Below the pieces are notes generated by a model. It was not told the origin of the DNA. It was given only the letters and a program-made list of their open reading frames with translations, and ran no database searches. Shown piece after piece: positions 18,176-26,614 of a stretch of DNA of 64,000 bases. Each line of letters starts with the position of its first letter. Within the stretch, counting starts at the first letter, position 1. Location of the stretch: assembly GCA_002344125.1 (NCBI GenBank), contig DDTQ01000009.1, positions 153,031-217,030 on the forward strand. The letters run 5' to 3'. The stretch comes from Ignavibacteria bacterium UBA2360. GTDB taxonomy: Bacteria > Bacteroidota > Ignavibacteria > Tepidaquicellales > OLB5. The position numbers and the translations under genes were made by a program.

Positions 18176-19507
18176 ATGAAAAAGCAACTTTACTTTGTTT
18201 TTTTGGTATTGTCAGTTTTATCCTTTACTTCCGGTTCATTCTCTCAGTTTACAGATTTCCAGTCACCTTTTACCGGGTCACTCAATTCCGGCGATATCGC
18301 TACCACGCCTTTCGGCCAGCAGGTTAACAGTCATGCATGGCTCTGTGGTGATTCATCAATGATCATGAAACTTTACTTTTACAGTATCCCGCCTGTTTTC
18401 AGAGTAGTTAAAGGAAATATACCCCCCGGCATTACATTTAACGCTGCATGTTCAATTGATTCCAACACAGCAATAATGGGCGGTACTGCCGGAGGCAGCT
18501 CAGTTGTTTACAAAACTACCAACGGCGGCCAGAACTGGACGCAGGTTTTTACACAGCCAAGCGGTTTTATAGTTGGCATCTGGTTCAAAACCGCAGTAAC
18601 TGGTATAATGGTAGGGAATCCTGCCGGCGGAAGGTGGTCAATTTTCAGAACGACCAATGGCGGTGTTAACTGGGATTCAGCCGGGCATTATTTGCCGCAG
18701 GCAAACAGTGAATCAAGCTTCAGCAATGATATGTTTGCCAGGGGCGATACCTTGTGGTTAGGTACAAACAATTCACGCATATATGTTTCCACAAATTTTG
18801 GAATGAACTGGTCACCAAGAACTTTTGGTTCCGGTATCCAGAATATCAGGGCAGTAAACAACGATTTTAATAATAACGTTGGTTTTATAGGTGGTGATTC
18901 ATTGCTAAATACATATTCATGGGGCAACACATGGAATGTAGAACAAAATATTCAGGGTACGGGCCCCATAACAAGTATTGTCGCTTCAAATCCCGGAGTT
19001 GATGCTTCATCGTGGCCTGTATTTTATTCAAAACAAAACAAACTGTATTACAGCTTCGGATGGTCTTTGTTCTATACAGCCTCAAGCGGCAATTTTACTT
19101 ATCTCTTCAAGAACCGGCCGTTTACTCAGTACAACTATCATTTTGCGCCGATGTTGGGTCTGCTTAGCGGCGGCAGAGTGTGGATCTGTATCTGCGCCTG
19201 GGGCGGTATTAATACTGTAAATAATATTATTCCATCTGAATTTATTCTTCACCAGAATTATCCAAATCCGTTTAATCCTGTTACAAAAATAAGATTTGAA
19301 ATTCCACCCGGCGAAAGTAATAATGTAGTTAAACTCGAGGTGTATGATTCCAAAGGTGAGCTTCTACAAACATTGATAAATGAAACGCTTGGCGCAGGCA
19401 TTTATGAAAAAGAATTTGACGGGTCATCTTTTTCAAGCGGAGTATATTTCTATAAGATAACCTCAGGAATAATCACAATATCTAAGAAAATGCTGCTGGT
19501 AAAGTGA
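18176..19507 (+). CDS. Secreted T9SS cargo protein with YCF48/BNR-like beta-propeller repeats
   Basis: A 443-residue exported protein. The signal peptide (residues 1-23) ends near SGSFSQ. The body has at least three repeats of the type VYKTTNGGQNWTQVF, IFRTTNGGVNWDSAG and IYVSTNFGMNWSPRTF, which match the Asp-box/YCF48-like blades of sialidase-type beta-propellers. They are spaced about 50-70 residues apart between 115 and 290. The final ~80 residues are a type IX sorting domain (HQNYPNPFNPVTKIRFEIP, LEVYDSKGELLQTL, SSGVYFYKI, MLLVK). Such proteins are usually surface-displayed or released; no catalytic residues were identified. It has its own promoter-like element and a strong ribosome site, and a terminator follows directly. 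Confidence 0.87.
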   Translation: MKKQLYFVFLVLSVLSFTSGSFSQFTDFQSPFTGSLNSGDIATTPFGQQVNSHAWLCGDSSMIMKLYFYSIPPVFRVVKGNIPPGITFNAACSIDSNTAIMGGTAGGSSVVYKTTNGGQNWTQVFTQPSGFIVGIWFKTAVTGIMVGNPAGGRWSIFRTTNGGVNWDSAGHYLPQANSESSFSNDMFARGDTLWLGTNNSRIYVSTNFGMNWSPRTFGSGIQNIRAVNNDFNNNVGFIGGDSLLNTYSWGNTWNVEQNIQGTGPITSIVASNPGVDASSWPVFYSKQNKLYYSFGWSLFYTASSGNFTYLFKNRPFTQYNYHFAPMLGLLSGGRVWICICAWGGINTVNNIIPSEFILHQNYPNPFNPVTKIRFEIPPGESNNVVKLEVYDSKGELLQTLINETLGAGIYEKEFDGSSFSSGVYFYKITSGIITISKKMLLVK

Positions 19508-19516
19508 TCAAAATAA

Positions 19517-19545
19517 AAAAGGCATCTCCGCCGGAGATGCCTTTT
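19517..19545. terminator. Intrinsic terminator, bidirectional
   Basis: AAAAGGCATCTCC pairs with GGAGATGCCTTTT around a three-base GCC loop, a 13-bp stem with A- and T-runs built into the arms. It lies 10 bases after the T9SS gene and 20 bases from the end of a small minus-strand gene, so it can serve both. Confidence 0.9.
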
Positions 19546-19565
19546 AAAAGATCTGCAATTTTGTT

Positions 19566-19781
19566 TCACCTTTTAAAGTACCAGTAATTATCATCCTCAT
19601 AGAAGAATTCCATTCCGTAATGTTTCCTTATCAGGACTTTAAACACAATAAATTTTCCCGGAGCCTTTGTGATCTTTGGGTGTCTGCCAAAATCACTGCA
19701 AGTGCTTAATTCAAACAGGGTAGTTCTGGCTATCTTGCTTGGTTTATATTCTCCTACGTAAATTGTCTTTCTTTCCAGCAT
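19566..19781 (-). CDS. Small hypothetical protein
   Basis: A 71-residue frame from ATG to TGA. The protein is basic and aromatic (RKTIYVGEYKPSKIARTTLF, ending FFYEDDNYWYFKR) with no signal peptide or membrane segment. It is called because it ends just inside a bidirectional terminator and has a balanced, globular-looking composition, but no family is recognised. It is followed upstream (toward era) by about 230 AT-rich bases. It could be an orphan or spurious. Confidence 0.5.
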   Translation of the reverse strand: MLERKTIYVGEYKPSKIARTTLFELSTCSDFGRHPKITKAPGKFIVFKVLIRKHYGMEFFYEDDNYWYFKR

Positions 19782-19978
19782 TTATAGTAATTTATATTAC
19801 TTAAATATATACATACTAACTTGTAATGACAAGGAAAAATTAAGGAATATAACGGGTGTACGTTATACCGGTTTGAATTTATTCTGGTTACCACTGTAAC
19901 CCCGATTATTAATGTAAAACACGGAGTAATCCATATTCTCAATTTAATATTTTCTCCTTACATGTACTTATTCTTAAA

Positions 19979-20009
19979 TTGAAATTGCCATAATAAATGC
20001 GTAATTTTA
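19979..20009 (+). promoter_or_regulatory. Possible promoter of the era run
   Basis: TTG at 19979-19981 and TAATTTTA at 20002-20009 are separated by exactly 20 bases, matching the Bacteroidota TTG-N20-TAnnTTTG pattern except for the last base. Transcription would start about at the era ATG (20017), implying a very short or absent leader. Confidence 0.4.
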
Positions 20010-20016
20010 AGGAATT

Positions 20017-20925
20017 ATGCAAAAATTCTCGGGTTTTGTACCAATTATCGGGGCGCCTAATGCCGGCAAATCAACTCTGCTTAACTCAATACTTGAGCAG
20101 AATATTTCTATTGTTACCGCCAAACCGCAAACTACAAGGAACCGCATAACCGGTATCTATACAAAAGATAATATTCAGATCGTGTTTGTAGATACACCCG
20201 GTATCCTTGACCCTAAGTACAAACTGCAGCAATTCATGAGCAGAGAAATTGAAACAAGCGTTATTGAATCTGATATCATTATTCTTGTAATTGATATCAG
20301 TAAATACGATCGGGAAAATTTTGCTTCGCTGTACGGCAAATACAGCAAAGAATACAAAGAGCATAAGCTGTTTTGTGTTTTAAATAAAATAGACCTTGTA
20401 AGAAAAGAACAGGTGCTGATGGTCATAAAAGATATATCAGAAAATTTCAGGGTAGATGAAATTATTCCTGTTTCAGCATTCAAAAAATTCAATGTTGATG
20501 AACTGCTTAAAACGATAATCAAATACCTGCCTGAAGGCGGGTTCTATTTCGATTCTGATGTTGTAACCTCTCAGCCTGAAAAGTTCTTCGTTGCTGAAAT
20601 TATCAGGCAGAATGTACTAAGGCAGTATAAAGATGAAATACCTTTTTCTGTTTATATTGATATCGATGAATTCAAAGAACGGGAGTCTGGTAAAGATTAC
20701 ATAAGAGCTTCCGTTATTGTTGAGCGTGATACGCAAAAAGCTATACTGATAGGTGAATCGGGTCTTAAGATAAAAAAGCTCGGTGAGCATTCCCGGAAAT
20801 CAATTGAAGAATTTCTTGGAAGACCCGTGTTTCTTGAGCTTTTTGTTAAAGTGCGTAAGGACTGGAAAAATGATGATGAGTTCTTGAAAAAGAATTTTAA
20901 CAAATTCGGAACTTCTGTAACATAA
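20017..20925 (+). CDS. era: GTPase Era
   Basis: A 302-residue GTPase that binds 16S rRNA and assists small-subunit maturation. The G1 loop is GAPNAGKST (12-20), G2 is in TTRNRITG near 39-46, G3 is DTPG (59-62), G4 is NKID (123-126), and a G5-like SAFKKF is near 151. The C-terminal KH domain has ASVIVERDTQKAILIGESG and LKKIGE-like LKIKKLGEHSRKSIEEFL, then LFVKVRKDWKND. Length and order are standard. It begins a long plus-strand run of genes with short gaps; the polyprenyl synthase starts 11 bases after it. Confidence 0.96.
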   Translation: MQKFSGFVPIIGAPNAGKSTLLNSILEQNISIVTAKPQTTRNRITGIYTKDNIQIVFVDTPGILDPKYKLQQFMSREIETSVIESDIIILVIDISKYDRENFASLYGKYSKEYKEHKLFCVLNKIDLVRKEQVLMVIKDISENFRVDEIIPVSAFKKFNVDELLKTIIKYLPEGGFYFDSDVVTSQPEKFFVAEIIRQNVLRQYKDEIPFSVYIDIDEFKERESGKDYIRASVIVERDTQKAILIGESGLKIKKLGEHSRKSIEEFLGRPVFLELFVKVRKDWKNDDEFLKKNFNKFGTSVT

Positions 20926-20936
20926 TTAATACTTAA

Positions 20937-21944
20937 TTGGAAACTGCTTTCAAAAATTACCGTGAACTTATAGATAAGAGACTGCACAGCTTTCTTGAAG
21001 AAGAAACTGAGCGTTCAAAGTACTGCAGGGAAAACAGCAAGTATCCATATACGCTGTTTGATCCGCTTAACTACATTATGTCAGGAGGCGGAAAAAGGGT
21101 CAGACCTATTCTTGTACTGCTTTCCTGCGAAGCGTTTGGCGGGCAGATAAACAATGCCATTGATGCGGCGATTGCCGTGGAAATTCTGCACAACTTTACC
21201 CTTGTTCACGATGATATTATGGATAATGCCAACACCCGGCGCGGAAAGGAAACTATACACCGCAAATGGGATGTTAATGCCGCTATTCTGGTTGGCGATG
21301 AGCTTATCGGACTTTCCTACCGCTCACTGCTTCGCGCCAAAACAGAGAACATTACCGGTGTGCTCAGAGCGTTCACAGACGGCGTAATTGAAGTCTGCGA
21401 AGGACAGGCGCTCGATAAAGAGTTTGAAGTAAGCGCGGATGTGGCAATTGATGATTACAAGATCATGATCAGGAAGAAGACCGCCGAGCTTCTGAGAACT
21501 TCATCAGTTATGGGAGCAATCATTGGCAACGCGGATGAAAACGGGATACGCTCAATAAGCAGCTATTCCGAAAATATCGGGCTCGCATTCCAGATACAGG
21601 ATGACCTGCTTGATGTAATTGCCGATGAAGGTGAGTTCGGAAAAAAAATAGGCGGCGATATTCTTGAAAGGAAAAAAACATTCCTCTATCTCAAAGCTCT
21701 GGAAATTCTGGATGGAAAAAGGCGGGATGATTTTATGTTCCTCTACAATTCGCCAAACAGCAGCGAAGATAAAATAAAACAGATCGTAAAGTTATATAAT
21801 GAGATTTGCGTTATAGGCTCAGCGAAGGATGAAATTGCCGCGTACACTGCAAAAGCGAATAAGAATCTTGAATGTATTAACAATAATTCAGCGAAAAAAC
21901 TGCTTGAGAATTTTTCTGATATGCTGCTGAACCGGAGCTATTGA
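20937..21944 (+). CDS. Polyprenyl diphosphate synthase
   Basis: A 335-residue trans-isoprenyl diphosphate synthase that condenses isopentenyl diphosphate with an allylic diphosphate. It shows GGGKRVRP near 49, the first aspartate-rich motif LVHDDIMDNANTRRG near 93-107, KTAELLRTSSVMGA near 177, and the second motif QIQDDLLDV near 217. The residue pattern suggests a medium- or long-chain product such as the quinone side-chain precursor, but chain length cannot be set from sequence alone. Start TTG, 11 bases after era. Its TGA overlaps the ATG of ptsH by one base, which points to coupled translation. Confidence 0.9.
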   Translation: METAFKNYRELIDKRLHSFLEEETERSKYCRENSKYPYTLFDPLNYIMSGGGKRVRPILVLLSCEAFGGQINNAIDAAIAVEILHNFTLVHDDIMDNANTRRGKETIHRKWDVNAAILVGDELIGLSYRSLLRAKTENITGVLRAFTDGVIEVCEGQALDKEFEVSADVAIDDYKIMIRKKTAELLRTSSVMGAIIGNADENGIRSISSYSENIGLAFQIQDDLLDVIADEGEFGKKIGGDILERKKTFLYLKALEILDGKRRDDFMFLYNSPNSSEDKIKQIVKLYNEICVIGSAKDEIAAYTAKANKNLECINNNSAKKLLENFSDMLLNRSY

Positions 21945-22210
21945 TGGTAGAAAGAACTGTCACTATTGTAAATAAGGCTGGAATGCATACGCGCCCCGCA
22001 TCAAACATTGTGAAAATTGCTTCTAAATACAGATCTGATTTCTATATAGTGAAAAACGGCTACAGCATTAATGGTAAAAGCATTATTGGCGTTATGACCC
22101 TCGCGGCGGAGCAGGGTTCCAAATTAACATTAAGGCTCGAAGGAGATGATGAAGTGAAAGCCGCCGACGAGCTTCAGAAATTTTTCGAAGAAGGCTTTGG
22201 AGAACTTTAA
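21944..22210 (+). CDS. ptsH: HPr-family phosphocarrier protein
   Basis: An 88-residue HPr. From ATG 21944 the phosphorylated histidine falls exactly at H15 (NKAGMHTRPAS) and the regulatory serine at S46 (GKSIIGVM), the canonical numbering; this is why ATG 21944 is chosen over the in-frame TTG at 21941. HPr takes phosphate from Enzyme I (next gene) and passes it to sugar-specific Enzyme II proteins, or acts as a regulator when HPr kinase phosphorylates Ser46. No Enzyme II or HPr kinase gene is in the window. The ptsI start is 6 bases after its stop. Confidence 0.94.
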   Translation: MVERTVTIVNKAGMHTRPASNIVKIASKYRSDFYIVKNGYSINGKSIIGVMTLAAEQGSKLTLRLEGDDEVKAADELQKFFEEGFGEL

Positions 22211-22215
22211 AAATT

Positions 22216-23964
22216 TTGGCTGCTAAACCTGAACAAATATACAAAGGTATTGCCGCATCGAAAGGGATTTCGATAGGGAAGCCTTTTGTCTATCGTGCAG
22301 AAGTTCCAAGTTATAAAGTTGATATCTCGCCTGCCACTGTAATCTCCCCGGAAGCCGAAATTGCCGATTATGAAAAAGCAGTATCCCAGTCAATTAAAGA
22401 ACTCAATAAAATATTCAACCTTGCCAAAGAAAAGCTTGACGAAAAGAACCTCCAGATATTTGAAGCGCAGCTAAGTTTCCTTTGTGATGAATTCTTTCAC
22501 TCAAAAGTGAAAGAAAGGATCAAATCTGAAAATAAACAGGCCTATGCTGTTTATAAAGAAGAAATTCAGACACTCGAAAACGCGATAGTTTCTTCTGCTG
22601 ATGAATACATCCGTGAAAGAGTTAACGATATTGAAGATATGAAAAACAGGGTACTTCGTAACCTGTTAAAGGGCAGGCTGGTTTCCAAAATAACCGAAAA
22701 CTCAATTGTAATAGCAAGGAACCTCACACCCGCTGACACTATTCTTTTCAGTAACAGGAACCTGCTTGGAATTGCCACCGATCTTGGCGGAATTAATTCA
22801 CATGTTGCCTTAATTTCCCGCTCACTTAAAATTCCCGCAGTAGTTGGAATGCAGGATATTTCTGTTAGTATCACTGCAGAAGATACACTTATCATTGATG
22901 GTTATAAAGGGATTGTTGTCAAGAATCCATCAGATGCCACCATTGCTGCTTACAAAGTGCAGATCGAAAAGAACCTGCTGTTTGAGCGTAAGCTCGAAGA
23001 GCTTGAAAAACTACCCAGTGAAACCAAAGACGGTAAACACGTCAGGCTTTCTACTAATCTTGAATTCAATAATGAAGTAGATTATGTTGTTACTCACTTT
23101 GGGTGTGATGTAGGCCTGTACAGAACCGAACATTTGTTTATGGAGCTTGGCGATTTTCCATCAGAAGAAGAGCAGTACAGGCAGTATAAGTTTCTCGCAG
23201 ATCATATTTATCCCAAAACCGTAACTATCAGAACTTTTGATATCGGGGGCGATAAAATTCTGCCGGATTCACAGAAGGAAGTTAATCCTTTTCTCGGGTG
23301 GCGAGGTATAAGGATATGCCTGGATAAAAAAGAGACATTCATGGCTCAGTTACGCGCGATCCTCAGGGCTTCATCAGGAGGCAATTTGAAGATCATGCTT
23401 CCGATGATATCAGGCATCGAAGAAGTAAAAAAAACCTACCAGTATCTCGATGAAGCAAAATCACAGCTTCGCTCACAGAATATCAGGTTTGATGAAAAAA
23501 TAGAAGTTGGCGTTATGATCGAAGTTCCTTCGGCGGTAATTCTTGCTGATGAGCTTGCTGAAATGGTGGATTTCTTCAGCATTGGTACAAACGATCTTGT
23601 TCAGTACGCGCTTGCTGTTGATCGCGACAGCAGTCTTGTTTCTGATATGTACGAAAAATTCCATCCCGCAGTCTTACGCCTCATTAATTTGACGCTTAAA
23701 AGCGCAGCAAAGCACAACATACCCGTTAGCGTTTGCGGAGAAATGGCATCTGATCCGTACGCAAGTCTGCTGCTTATCGGTATGGGTGTTAATGAGCTCA
23801 GTGTTGTTTCAACCGCTTACCTGCAGATCAAACGCCTTGTCAGGCTGGTAAATTATCAAAAAGCCGGCGAAGTTGCTGAAAAAGTTCTGCATATGAGCAC
23901 TATCAGCGAAGTTAAAAATTACATCGAAGAATGTTTTAATAAAAATATCGGAGAGCAGCTGTAA
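22216..23964 (+). CDS. ptsI: Phosphoenolpyruvate-protein phosphotransferase (Enzyme I)
   Basis: A 582-residue Enzyme I of the PTS. It autophosphorylates from PEP and phosphorylates HPr. The N-terminal HPr-binding region begins YKGIAASKGISIGK. The active-site histidine is H196 in GGINSHVALISRSLKIPAVVG. The TIM-barrel PEP-binding domain has GLYRTEHLFM, RTFDIGGDK, NPFLGWRGIRICL, VMIEVPSAV, DFFSIGTNDLVQYALAVDR and the C-terminal VSVCGEMASDP. No GAF domain is present, so it is not the nitrogen-type PtsP. Start TTG, 6 bases after ptsH. With no Enzyme II nearby the pair may act in regulation. Confidence 0.96.
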   Translation: MAAKPEQIYKGIAASKGISIGKPFVYRAEVPSYKVDISPATVISPEAEIADYEKAVSQSIKELNKIFNLAKEKLDEKNLQIFEAQLSFLCDEFFHSKVKERIKSENKQAYAVYKEEIQTLENAIVSSADEYIRERVNDIEDMKNRVLRNLLKGRLVSKITENSIVIARNLTPADTILFSNRNLLGIATDLGGINSHVALISRSLKIPAVVGMQDISVSITAEDTLIIDGYKGIVVKNPSDATIAAYKVQIEKNLLFERKLEELEKLPSETKDGKHVRLSTNLEFNNEVDYVVTHFGCDVGLYRTEHLFMELGDFPSEEEQYRQYKFLADHIYPKTVTIRTFDIGGDKILPDSQKEVNPFLGWRGIRICLDKKETFMAQLRAILRASSGGNLKIMLPMISGIEEVKKTYQYLDEAKSQLRSQNIRFDEKIEVGVMIEVPSAVILADELAEMVDFFSIGTNDLVQYALAVDRDSSLVSDMYEKFHPAVLRLINLTLKSAAKHNIPVSVCGEMASDPYASLLLIGMGVNELSVVSTAYLQIKRLVRLVNYQKAGEVAEKVLHMSTISEVKNYIEECFNKNIGEQL

Positions 23965-24003
23965 ATGCTCTTTGCGCGCTTATAAAAAGGTAATAAGTTC
24001 ATT

Positions 24004-25056
24004 ATGATCACAAAAGCAGAAATAGAAATTCACGACAGCACCAACCTTTTTGATGTCACAAAAAAATTCCCGGGGCAGCTAAAGGAAGCTTATGAGATAG
24101 GAAGTAATATCAGCATATCGCTGGATGTTTCAGGGGTAAAAAATATAATAATTACAGGGCTCGGCGGTTCAGCTATTGGAGGCGACCTGCTGAGAAGTTA
24201 CCTTCAATACGAGATCAATGTTCCTGTGCTGGTTAACAGGAATTATCACATCCCCGCTTACGCAGGAACCGGTACACTGGTAATATGTTCAAGCTATTCC
24301 GGCGATACCGAAGAAACTATCTCTGCCTATAACGATGCTAAAAGTAAGGGATGTAAAATTGCATGTATTTCATCAGGCGGCAAGTTAACCATAATGGCTG
24401 AAAATGACGGGAACTATGTTGTCAAAGTTCCCCGCGGCTATCAGCCCCGCTGCGCGCTCGCATTCTCGTTTATCACTATGCTGATGCTTTTTGTTAAGCT
24501 GAAATTGGTAGATGAAAGAAATGAGCAGATAAACAGGCTTATCGAACTGATGGAAACGAGATCAGCTGTTTATGCAGATTTTAATGCGGCATCAAATCCC
24601 GCTGTCAATATAGCAGAGCACCTGCACGGCAGGGTACCCGTCATTTACTCATCCAACGATCTGCTTGATGTGGTAAATCTCAGGTGGAGAGGGCAGTTTG
24701 CCGAAAACTCCAAAATGCTGGCCTTTGGCAATTACTTCCCTGAATTAAACCACAATGAAATAGTTGGGTGGCAGGAAAATTCAGAATTTTTGCGTAATTT
24801 TGCATTAATATATCTGCTCGATAGGGAAGATAACCCCCGAATCATAAAACGGCAGAAAATAACGAAAGAAATTCTTACTCCTTACCGCGGAATTGATATC
24901 GAAATTGAATCTGAAGGTACTTCAAAGCTTGAAAGGATTTTTGATCTTGTTTACCTTGGTGACTGGATAAGTATTTATCTGGCTGTATTGAATAAAACTG
25001 ATCCGGCGCCAATTGAAAAAATTAATATCTTGAAAAATAAATTAATGGAGAGTTAG
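24004..25056 (+). CDS. Bifunctional phosphoglucose/phosphomannose isomerase
   Basis: A 350-residue SIS-fold isomerase of the PGI/PMI type known from archaea and some bacteria, interconverting glucose-6-P or mannose-6-P with fructose-6-P. The first SIS domain has GLGGSAIGGDLLRSY near 51-65 and the sugar-phosphate loop ICSSYSGDTEETISAY near 94-109, followed by CKIACISSGGKL. Later elements are PRGYQPRCALAF and ELNHNEIVGW, which carries the usual catalytic Glu/His region. It sits 40 bases after ptsI, so the operon joins PEP-dependent phosphotransfer genes to hexose-phosphate interconversion and could also supply mannose for the polysaccharide genes elsewhere in the window. Confidence 0.9.
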   Translation: MITKAEIEIHDSTNLFDVTKKFPGQLKEAYEIGSNISISLDVSGVKNIIITGLGGSAIGGDLLRSYLQYEINVPVLVNRNYHIPAYAGTGTLVICSSYSGDTEETISAYNDAKSKGCKIACISSGGKLTIMAENDGNYVVKVPRGYQPRCALAFSFITMLMLFVKLKLVDERNEQINRLIELMETRSAVYADFNAASNPAVNIAEHLHGRVPVIYSSNDLLDVVNLRWRGQFAENSKMLAFGNYFPELNHNEIVGWQENSEFLRNFALIYLLDREDNPRIIKRQKITKEILTPYRGIDIEIESEGTSKLERIFDLVYLGDWISIYLAVLNKTDPAPIEKINILKNKLMES

Positions 25057-25060
25057 ATCC

Positions 25061-26083
25061 GTGTGGATTGAATTGCTTATTACTGTTATTAAGATTGGAC
25101 TCGTAATTAACGTGCTTCTCGTTTCAGTAGCTTACGCTGTTTACGCTGAAAGAAGAGTCTCTGCGTTTATGCAGAACCGCTACGGACCCAATAGGGTCGG
25201 GTACCAGGGGCTGCTGCAGTCCTTTGCTGATGTTATTAAACTTGTTTTCAAAGAGGATATCGTACCTACTAAGGCTAATAAACCCATACACACTCTTGCG
25301 CCAATGATATCTATCTTTGTTGCCTTAACCACAATCGCCGTGGTTCCTTTTGGTCACCAGATCGAGTTATTCGGCAGAATAATCACACTGCAGATCACTG
25401 ACGTTAACGTAGGCGTTCTTTATATTCTGGCGTTAACTTCACTTGGCGTTTATGGTATTACCCTCAGCGGGTGGTCTTCAAACAGCAAATATTCACTCTT
25501 TGGAGGTATCCGTTCAAGCGCGCAGATGATAAGTTATGAGCTTTCTATGGGACTTTCAGTAGTCGGCATAGTTCTCATCACCGGCTCACTTAGTCTCCAG
25601 GAAATAGTGCTTCACCAGTATGGCTGGATGTGGAATATTGTACTGCAGCCGCTTGGCTTCATTATTTTTCTTGTCGCTTCATTTGCTGAAACAAACCGTA
25701 CACCCTTCGATCTGCCCGAAGCTGAACCTGAGCTTGTTGGCGGTTACCATACGGAATACTCCAGCATGAAGTTCGCGTTATTCTTCCTTGCCGAGTACGC
25801 AAACATGATAATTGCGTCAACTGTCATCGCTACACTATACCTCGGCGGATGGCAAGTCCCGTATCTTCAGGCTATGGAACTTCCGCCAATGGTAACTGCA
25901 ATAATACAGGTCCTTGCGTTCTGCGCTAAAGTTGCTTTCCTTGTATTCTTCTTCATCTGGGTGCGCTGGTCGCTTCCGCGCTTTAGGTATGACCAGTTGA
26001 TGAACCTTGGATGGAAGGTAATGCTGCCGCTTTCGATCCTGAATATTATTGTAACTGCAATAGTAGTTTCTTTGTTAAAGTAA
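25061..26083 (+). CDS. nuoH: NADH-quinone oxidoreductase subunit H, isolated from other nuo genes
   Basis: A 340-residue inner-membrane protein, the NuoH/ND1 subunit of complex I that forms part of the quinone cavity. It has about eight helices. The signatures are RRVSAFMQNRYGPNRVGYQGLLQSFADVIKL-type text near 32-62, SSAQMISYELSMGL near 151, AETNRTPFDLPEAEPELVGGYHTEYSSMKF near 210, and FVRWSLPRFRYDQLM-like WVRWSLPRFRYDQLM near 302. Start GTG, 4 bases after the isomerase stop. No other nuo gene is within the window, which is unusual because nuoH normally lies between nuoG and nuoI. It appears intact, so it is probably a real subunit encoded away from its cluster. Confidence 0.95.
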   Translation: MWIELLITVIKIGLVINVLLVSVAYAVYAERRVSAFMQNRYGPNRVGYQGLLQSFADVIKLVFKEDIVPTKANKPIHTLAPMISIFVALTTIAVVPFGHQIELFGRIITLQITDVNVGVLYILALTSLGVYGITLSGWSSNSKYSLFGGIRSSAQMISYELSMGLSVVGIVLITGSLSLQEIVLHQYGWMWNIVLQPLGFIIFLVASFAETNRTPFDLPEAEPELVGGYHTEYSSMKFALFFLAEYANMIIASTVIATLYLGGWQVPYLQAMELPPMVTAIIQVLAFCAKVAFLVFFFIWVRWSLPRFRYDQLMNLGWKVMLPLSILNIIVTAIVVSLLK

Positions 26084-26116
26084 AAAAGTAATTAAATAAC
26101 TAATTTTTTGCTAAAA

Positions 26117-26611
26117 ATGAAAAGAATCGTAATTTTCGCCGTATTTGTGTTTTTATTGGGGTTTACCTCAAATTCATTTTCACAATATGATTTCGATCTT
26201 AACGACCTAGAAGGAAATAGTGTAAAGCTTTCTGAACTTAATAAAACCGGACCGGTTTTTGTGCAGTTCTGGGCTACTTGGTGTGTTCCCTGCAAAGAAG
26301 AAATGAAAGTATTAAATGAGCTTTGGGGCAAATACAAAGATTCAGGTTTTGTATTTGTTGCAGTAACAATTGATGACCAGAAATCTCTTAGCAAAGTTAA
26401 ACCATACATAGAATCCAAAAGTTATAAATTCCCCGTACTTTTTGATACCGATAAAAATGTATTCTCCAGCTTTGGCGGCCAGGACCCGCCGTTCTCGGTT
26501 TTTATCGATAGGAACGGAAACATTTTCAAAACATATTCCGGCTATATGCAGGGAGATGACGCAAAACTTGATAAAGAAATTAAAGAAGCTTTAGCAATAG
26601 GGAAGAAGTAA
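26117..26611 (+). CDS. TlpA-family thioredoxin-like exported protein
   Basis: A 164-residue thiol-disulfide protein. A signal peptide (KRIVIFAVFVFLLGFTSNSFSQ) leads to the thioredoxin fold, with the active site WATWCVPCKEEM (C56 and C59), then FVFVAVTIDDQ, FPVLFDTDKNVFSSFG and the cis-proline region DPPFSVFIDRNGNI. It resembles TlpA/ResA proteins that reduce periplasmic disulfides, for example in cytochrome c maturation. ATG 26117 is chosen because it puts the signal peptide at the N-terminus; TTG 26108 would add three residues. It is followed 3 bases later by an outer-membrane barrel gene and then by an Omp28-like thioredoxin-fold lipoprotein. Confidence 0.88.
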   Translation: MKRIVIFAVFVFLLGFTSNSFSQYDFDLNDLEGNSVKLSELNKTGPVFVQFWATWCVPCKEEMKVLNELWGKYKDSGFVFVAVTIDDQKSLSKVKPYIESKSYKFPVLFDTDKNVFSSFGGQDPPFSVFIDRNGNIFKTYSGYMQGDDAKLDKEIKEALAIGKK

Positions 26612-26614
26612 ACA

